DNA of 64,000 nucleotides, taken from positions 372,001 to 436,000 of the forward strand of contig OZ025790.1 of NCBI GenBank assembly GCA_964019425.1, in the 5' to 3' direction. Below, piece by piece: positions 47,241 through 64,000 of the stretch. The notes below the pieces were generated by a model, which ran no database searches, was not told where the DNA came from, and was given only the letters and a program-made list of their open reading frames with translations. Each line of letters begins with the position of its first letter. Within the stretch, counting starts at the first letter, position 1. The DNA comes from Flectonema sp. DT1601. Taxonomy: Eukaryota > Euglenozoa > Diplonemea > Diplonemida > Diplonemidae. The translations under genes were made by a program, and so were the position numbers.

Positions 47241-48800
47241 ATGGGTCACTTCGCTATTATCGGAAGCGACGGCATAGCCACTGAGCTTGGTGCCTCGCTA
47301 CTGAGCGAAGGTATTGCTAGCCGTGTTGTTTTCATGGATGAGGATGAGAAATTAGCAGAAAAAGCAACAAACGCTGTTAACAAAAATGCCTGTCGTGGAA
47401 TATTGTTAAAAGGACCAACTGATCTAAAATTAGATCTCACAAACCATGATATACAACAGGTAATAATAAACATAGGTGGCTATGCTTCAGGGAAATACCC
47501 TCCAATTACTAACAAAGATGAAGACTACGAAACTATTTCACAACGTAATGCTAGTGTTATGAAAGCTTACTATGAAAAGCCTGCTGAGTACCTTATAGCT
47601 GCTGCAGCATATTTAAAAGAAAGGTACGCTTCTAACCGTACTGATATAAGAACATCAGCCACAGCACATCTCGGAAAGGATCGTAACATTATCTCAATAG
47701 TGGGATCACGTCTGACTAAATACATGTTAGGCATACCAACAAAAGGTAGTTTCATCGCAGCTAAATCTGCTCTTAACTCACTGGCAATGTCACTTTCTCG
47801 TGACATGACAGCGAAGGGTATTACAGTAAGTATCGTGAACCCTGATTCAAAATGCAGCATTTCTTCAATTATCGATTCGTTCTTGTTAATGTACAGGGCT
47901 TCCCCTTCCTGTGACGTCACAGCTATTGACTTGGTTTCAATAAAAGACTGTAAACTCGGAATATATAATCCAAATAAAAACCTAAAAGGACACGTTGCCG
48001 TTGTAACTGGAGGATCCAACGGTATTGGCCGCGGAATAGCTATTGGTCTTGCAAGCCAAGGATGTGATATTGCTATCATTGGAAGGAACGAAAAGGACTT
48101 GAGAAGCGCTGCTCAAGAGTGCAAAGCCGCAAGTCCTACGTCAGTTATAAAATATTATCAAGTAGATGTCAATGATAGTGAATTGTTAAAGAAAACAATA
48201 GAAGACGCGGCACAATATTTTGGAAGAATCTCATGTTTGGTTTGCAGTGCAGGTGTCAACAGGCGTAGGAATGCCCTACTTCGCGATTCACAAAACCCCA
48301 AGAAATGGAAAATTGCTTCCCCTGAAGTCTGGGGTGATATGGTTGATGTGAACCTTAAGTCAGCTATGAGCGTGACGCAGTACTGCTTGCCATTTCTTGC
48401 AGATAGTGCTTGTGACCCTCGGCTTAGAGGAGGTCCAACCATTATCTATATCAGTTCGAGTATAACAAAGATTCCTTGGTCTCCTGTTGGAGGTCAAGTG
48501 TCTTACCAAACTACAAAGACTGCTCTTACTTCATTCTGTAATGGTATCCATCGTGATGTTAGTTCATTTGGAATCAAGTCTGTTGCATTCCATCCTGAAT
48601 TAGTTGATACTGCTTTGGGAACCCGCAGTCAAAATGGTAACAAACCAGCGTCACCAGAATACCTCATTCAAATAACAGACATGTCGTTAGCAGCTGACTA
48701 CGCTATACGGTGTTTGTCTAATCCAATTTCTATTGATTTCTTAAATGTTGGTGATGTTCAGCCAAAAAATAAACCCCCTCCTGTAAAGGGAAAACTTTAG
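47241..48800 (+). CDS. Tandem short-chain dehydrogenase/reductase, 519 aa
   Basis: Two SDR units in one chain. The C-terminal unit (about 247-500) is canonical: TGGSNGIG for NAD(P) binding (256-263), CSAG (335-338), Asn371, Ser cluster 405-407 and the catalytic pair Tyr422/Lys426 (YQTTK). It should be an NAD(P)-dependent oxidoreductase; the substrate cannot be read. The N-terminal unit (1-about 240) keeps the fold signature but is degenerate: IIGSDGIATELG in place of the glycine motif, and FIAAK at 171-175 with Phe where the catalytic Tyr should be. It probably serves in dimer-like pairing or regulation. A usual SDR is about 250 aa, so the length equals two fused copies. The proline-rich C-terminus (KPPPVKGKL) has no known targeting signal. 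Double SDRs occur in peroxisomal multifunctional enzymes, but no hydratase or SCP2 domain follows here. Confidence 0.85.
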   Translation: MGHFAIIGSDGIATELGASLLSEGIASRVVFMDEDEKLAEKATNAVNKNACRGILLKGPTDLKLDLTNHDIQQVIINIGGYASGKYPPITNKDEDYETISQRNASVMKAYYEKPAEYLIAAAAYLKERYASNRTDIRTSATAHLGKDRNIISIVGSRLTKYMLGIPTKGSFIAAKSALNSLAMSLSRDMTAKGITVSIVNPDSKCSISSIIDSFLLMYRASPSCDVTAIDLVSIKDCKLGIYNPNKNLKGHVAVVTGGSNGIGRGIAIGLASQGCDIAIIGRNEKDLRSAAQECKAASPTSVIKYYQVDVNDSELLKKTIEDAAQYFGRISCLVCSAGVNRRRNALLRDSQNPKKWKIASPEVWGDMVDVNLKSAMSVTQYCLPFLADSACDPRLRGGPTIIYISSSITKIPWSPVGGQVSYQTTKTALTSFCNGIHRDVSSFGIKSVAFHPELVDTALGTRSQNGNKPASPEYLIQITDMSLAADYAIRCLSNPISIDFLNVGDVQPKNKPPPVKGKL

Positions 48801-49982
48801 GCACGGTTCCCAGTCTGGTCGGGTCTGTAGCAGAATTCTTGTTGCAATAGTGCAATATACTTGGAGTAAACGTACGTTAGCTGACACTGATAAATGTTGA
48901 CGGAGTAGTGCGGGTTGTGCTAACTGTGTTAGTATTAACATTATAATTACTATTGTTATCCAACTGAGGGTCGTAAGGCATTTCCCCCGCGTACATTATA
49001 CTTCCAACAGATATATAGAGACGTTAAACTAATTTGATGGAACGATATATTTGAAGAGTCTCTTGATATTAAAAGTCGCTAGTGGTTGCTGTTGCAGAGT
49101 AAAAACTACCGCGATTATGTGTGATTAAGTATTTAATTAACTTCTTCCTCTTACCAACTCCAAAGGGTTTTGGTGTGCACTTGTACACAATAACTTAAGG
49201 ATGCCGATCGTTACAAAATATTTTCTCTTCCCTACCCCCCATTTCTTTTTTTCACGTACGTAAAGTTGGTTGACTTCTCGTACAACTAGTGAGGAGGAGT
49301 TTGTGCATCTTTTGTCGAATTATACGATTCATGTCCCGATTCGTTTTTTTTTTTTTTTTTTGGACCACCCTCCGAAAAAAAAAAACAAGAAAACTAAAAA
49401 TAAAATAAAACATCACAACAGAAAGCTATCCTTGTTCTTTCTTAGTTTAGAGTCATTTCTTCCCTCTATATGGCATTGGTTGTGTTGATTCGAACCCTCT
49501 CCAGAGAGTAGCGTTAGTACAGACACGGATCTGCTATGCAGGGAAGTGACTTGAACTCGTTCAACTAATTAGTGCTTTGGGCTATAAACTAGTCAGTGCA
49601 CATTCTGTTGTTTAGAGTCATCGCTTCCTCTCAAAAAACGCGGATTGGTTGTGCTGGTTTAAACTTTCCAACGCTGACGCGAGAAGGGTTTATTGTGTTC
49701 CTTTTTCTGTTTGATGTTTCACTCATCAGTTGTTTTATACCAGACAATCTGTTTATGTTCAAAGATGAAGACTGCTCACATCCTCGATTACATGAGTAAA
49801 GTTGTTTAGTATCTAAGAAGAAGGATATGATCTATTATTTATTGTTTCCTTGCAGTTCAGATATTTCTCAAAAGTAATGAAGACTGCTCACTGTTACCGA
49901 TGTTTGGAGACTTTCACTGGAACTTCCGCTGACTTGTCCCTATATTGTATTTATTTATTTATTTATTTCCTCTCCCCGATTC
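48801..49982 (+). other. Intergenic region with duplicated blocks and decayed gene starts
   Basis: No gene is supported. A diverged direct repeat beginning GTTTAGAGTCAT and containing TTGGTTGTG occurs at 49444-49502 and 49613-49672. Between them, 49509-49572 is the reverse complement of the 23705-23771 block ending ACTAACGCTA. Further on, ATGAAGACTGCTCAC occurs twice (49764 and 49878), each after a pyrimidine tract or a TCAAA(A)G leader like that of the protease gene at 50020, whose start reads ATGAAGACTGCCTGC. These look like rotten 5' ends of lost tandem protease copies. Confidence 0.55.
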
Positions 49983-49984
49983 AG
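49983..49984 (+). promoter_or_regulatory. Putative trans-splice acceptor of protease gene 1
   Basis: TTTATTTCCTCTCCCCGATTC precedes the AG; the leader is 35 bases to the ATG at 50020. Confidence 0.6.
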
Positions 49985-49998
49985 TTATTTTTAATTAA

Positions 49999-58387
<8,389 letters not shown>

Positions 58388-58390
58388 TAA

Positions 58391-58929
58391 AAAGTATTTC
58401 TTTTCTCTCTCTGAAAAAAAAAAAAAAAGAAAATTAAAAAATTAACAGTAAAGAGAAAAAAAACACTATTTGTTCCATTTTAAACGCTCTCCCGACAACG
58501 AATATGTCTGGTAGCAATCCAGTTGTTAACTGTGTAAGCTTCGTATGCTGTGCTGAATTGCCTGGTAGCTTTCGACCGGACAATCAGAACGCAGCAGTTT
58601 CTTCCTCTCCGGTGTGTCATGTTGTTTATATGACACACAAACAGAATAAAAAAAAACTTCCTTTTTTCCTCTCGAAATGCTGGATCGCGTTGCATTCAGT
58701 GTTACGATTTTCCGTGTGTTGAGCTGTGCCTCGTTTTCTTTGTTATGTGTCTTCTTTTTCCTATTGTTGGAGATGGGAGTGTTGTAATGTTCGTACAGAC
58801 GTATTTGTGTATTTTATGTTAATGCAGGCTACCTCAACACTCTAATGTGAATTAATGTAATTGACTCTATTCTGTTGGTGAGTAGGACTTGATTGACTGA
58901 GATGTCGTAATTATGATTTTTTTTTTTTT
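58391..58929 (+). other. Protease 3' UTR and intergenic region
   Basis: A-rich runs just after the stop, then mixed sequence. No gene is seen. A pyrimidine tract at the end serves the next gene. Confidence 0.6.
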
Positions 58930-58931
58930 AG
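58930..58931 (+). promoter_or_regulatory. Putative trans-splice acceptor
   Basis: A run of about 12 T directly before AG; the leader is 26 bases to the ATG at 58958. Confidence 0.6.
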
Positions 58932-58957
58932 ATATTTTATTATCTTCTAACATTAAA

Positions 58958-59455
58958 ATGGGTGACTGCGTACGTTGGGCCGACCTCAGTGATGACGAGA
59001 TGGAATTTGGAGACCCTACCGAGGTCTTTGGTAAACTTCCTGAAGCGTCATCCCCTGGGATTTCAATCGACACTGAAGAAGTTCGCCAACAAAAGATTAA
59101 GGAGGCTCAGAGAGTTGCTCAGTTGGCAAAGAAAAAGAAGAGAGGTTTCACTCCACCTACCACTCCTCCAAATCAGGGGATTAGTTTGGGTAATAGAAAT
59201 ACTTACAGCAGTGGGTCGTACAATTCTGGTTCGTCTGCTGGAGTTGGTGCTTGGAGAAAAAAACTTCCAATGACAATCACACAGCCAGACCTTGACCAGG
59301 CTATTGACCAGATTACTTCACCGATTGAGGCACCGTTTGCTTCAAAGAAAAGTCAACTGACTATTTCTGAGCCGCATGTAACATGTTTTCCAGCACTAGT
59401 ATCTGATCCTTCTATAAGTGACATCGCTGCATCGTTAGTTAACATGCAATGGTAA
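58958..59455 (+). CDS. Unrecognised small acidic/basic protein, 165 aa
   Basis: I do not recognise the family. The start is the ATG after the splice acceptor (MGDCVRWADLSDDEMEFGD); an upstream in-frame ATG at 58913 lies before the acceptor and would add poly(T)-coded residues. The N-terminus is acidic with a WADLSDDE motif. A charged helix (about 40-60, ending AKKKKRGF) is followed by a TPPTTPPNQG stretch, a Ser/Gly/Asn-rich low-complexity segment (about 80-95) and a C-terminal part with regular hydrophobic spacing. There is no signal peptide or membrane segment. The composition fits a regulatory or RNA-associated protein, but that is a guess. Same strand as its neighbours. Confidence 0.65.
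   Translation: MGDCVRWADLSDDEMEFGDPTEVFGKLPEASSPGISIDTEEVRQQKIKEAQRVAQLAKKKKRGFTPPTTPPNQGISLGNRNTYSSGSYNSGSSAGVGAWRKKLPMTITQPDLDQAIDQITSPIEAPFASKKSQLTISEPHVTCFPALVSDPSISDIAASLVNMQW

Positions 59456-64000
<4,545 letters not shown>

Noticed and set aside
45244-48800. TAG reassigned to a sense codon
   Set aside because: Several long, otherwise normal frames (DUF1769 gene, SDR gene, LINE ORF2) end in TAG, so the single in-frame TAG is better explained by gene decay.
49490-49590. tRNA gene on the minus strand suggested by GGTTCGAATC
   Set aside because: No foldable cloverleaf; the anticodon and acceptor stems do not pair.

Overview
The window looks like nuclear DNA of a kinetoplastid flagellate (Euglenozoa), probably a bodonid. 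The genes have no visible introns, lie head to tail on the + strand from 45 kb onward, and most are preceded by a pyrimidine tract and an AG typical of trans-splice acceptors. The split papain-family protease at 50.0-58.4 kb has the proline-rich linker and Cys-rich C-terminal extension of trypanosomatid CPB/cruzipain-type proteases. No species can be named from the sequence alone.

Layout. (1) 1-45 kb is a repeat-dominated mosaic with almost no host genes. Two long tandem repeats (called A, about 1.36 kb, and B, 1.28 kb) alternate with arrays of a 110-150 bp unit (C; roughly one hundred copies) made of three short palindromes separated by poly(A)/poly(T). Arrays of C, a boundary module (D) and a central module (E) are ordered D-C-E-C-D with inverted arms and a common terminus AATTTCGATAAAGTGGGAAG. 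I interpret these as large foldback-type elements. Nested in them are two copies of a 0.74-0.76 kb terminal-inverted-repeat element, two 0.3 kb TA-flanked MITEs, a decayed piggyBac (30150-31775) and an apparently intact 3.0 kb DNA transposon with a 731-aa DDE-type transposase (32083-35074). (2) 45-49 kb holds a DUF1769-type membrane-tailed protein, a double short-chain dehydrogenase and a probable pseudogene. (3) 49.9-58.4 kb is a papain-like protease gene split by a complete 7,022-bp non-LTR retrotransposon (LINE). (4) 58.9-59.5 kb holds a small unrecognised gene. (5) 62.5-64.0 kb is a second, divergent protease gene interrupted at exactly the same nucleotide by a second copy of the same LINE, which runs off the window.

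Main discovery. The LINE (ORF1; ORF2 with apurinic endonuclease, reverse transcriptase, a CCHC knuckle and three tandem Cys/His modules) appears site-specific for the GCNGG-coding stretch of papain-family genes. It is flanked by a 20-bp target duplication and has no poly(A) tail. Its first 64 nt fold on inspection into a complete HDV-like self-cleaving ribozyme whose predicted cleavage point is the exact host/element junction. ORF1 is open from the first base of the element and in frame with the host protease, and ORF2 starts at an ATGA overlap. I propose an element that uses a multicopy protease family as its niche, is co-transcribed with the host gene, and frees its 5' end by ribozyme cleavage, as R2 elements do in rDNA. 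Insertion, target duplications, ORFs and ribozyme pairings are read directly; target specificity and life cycle are inferred.
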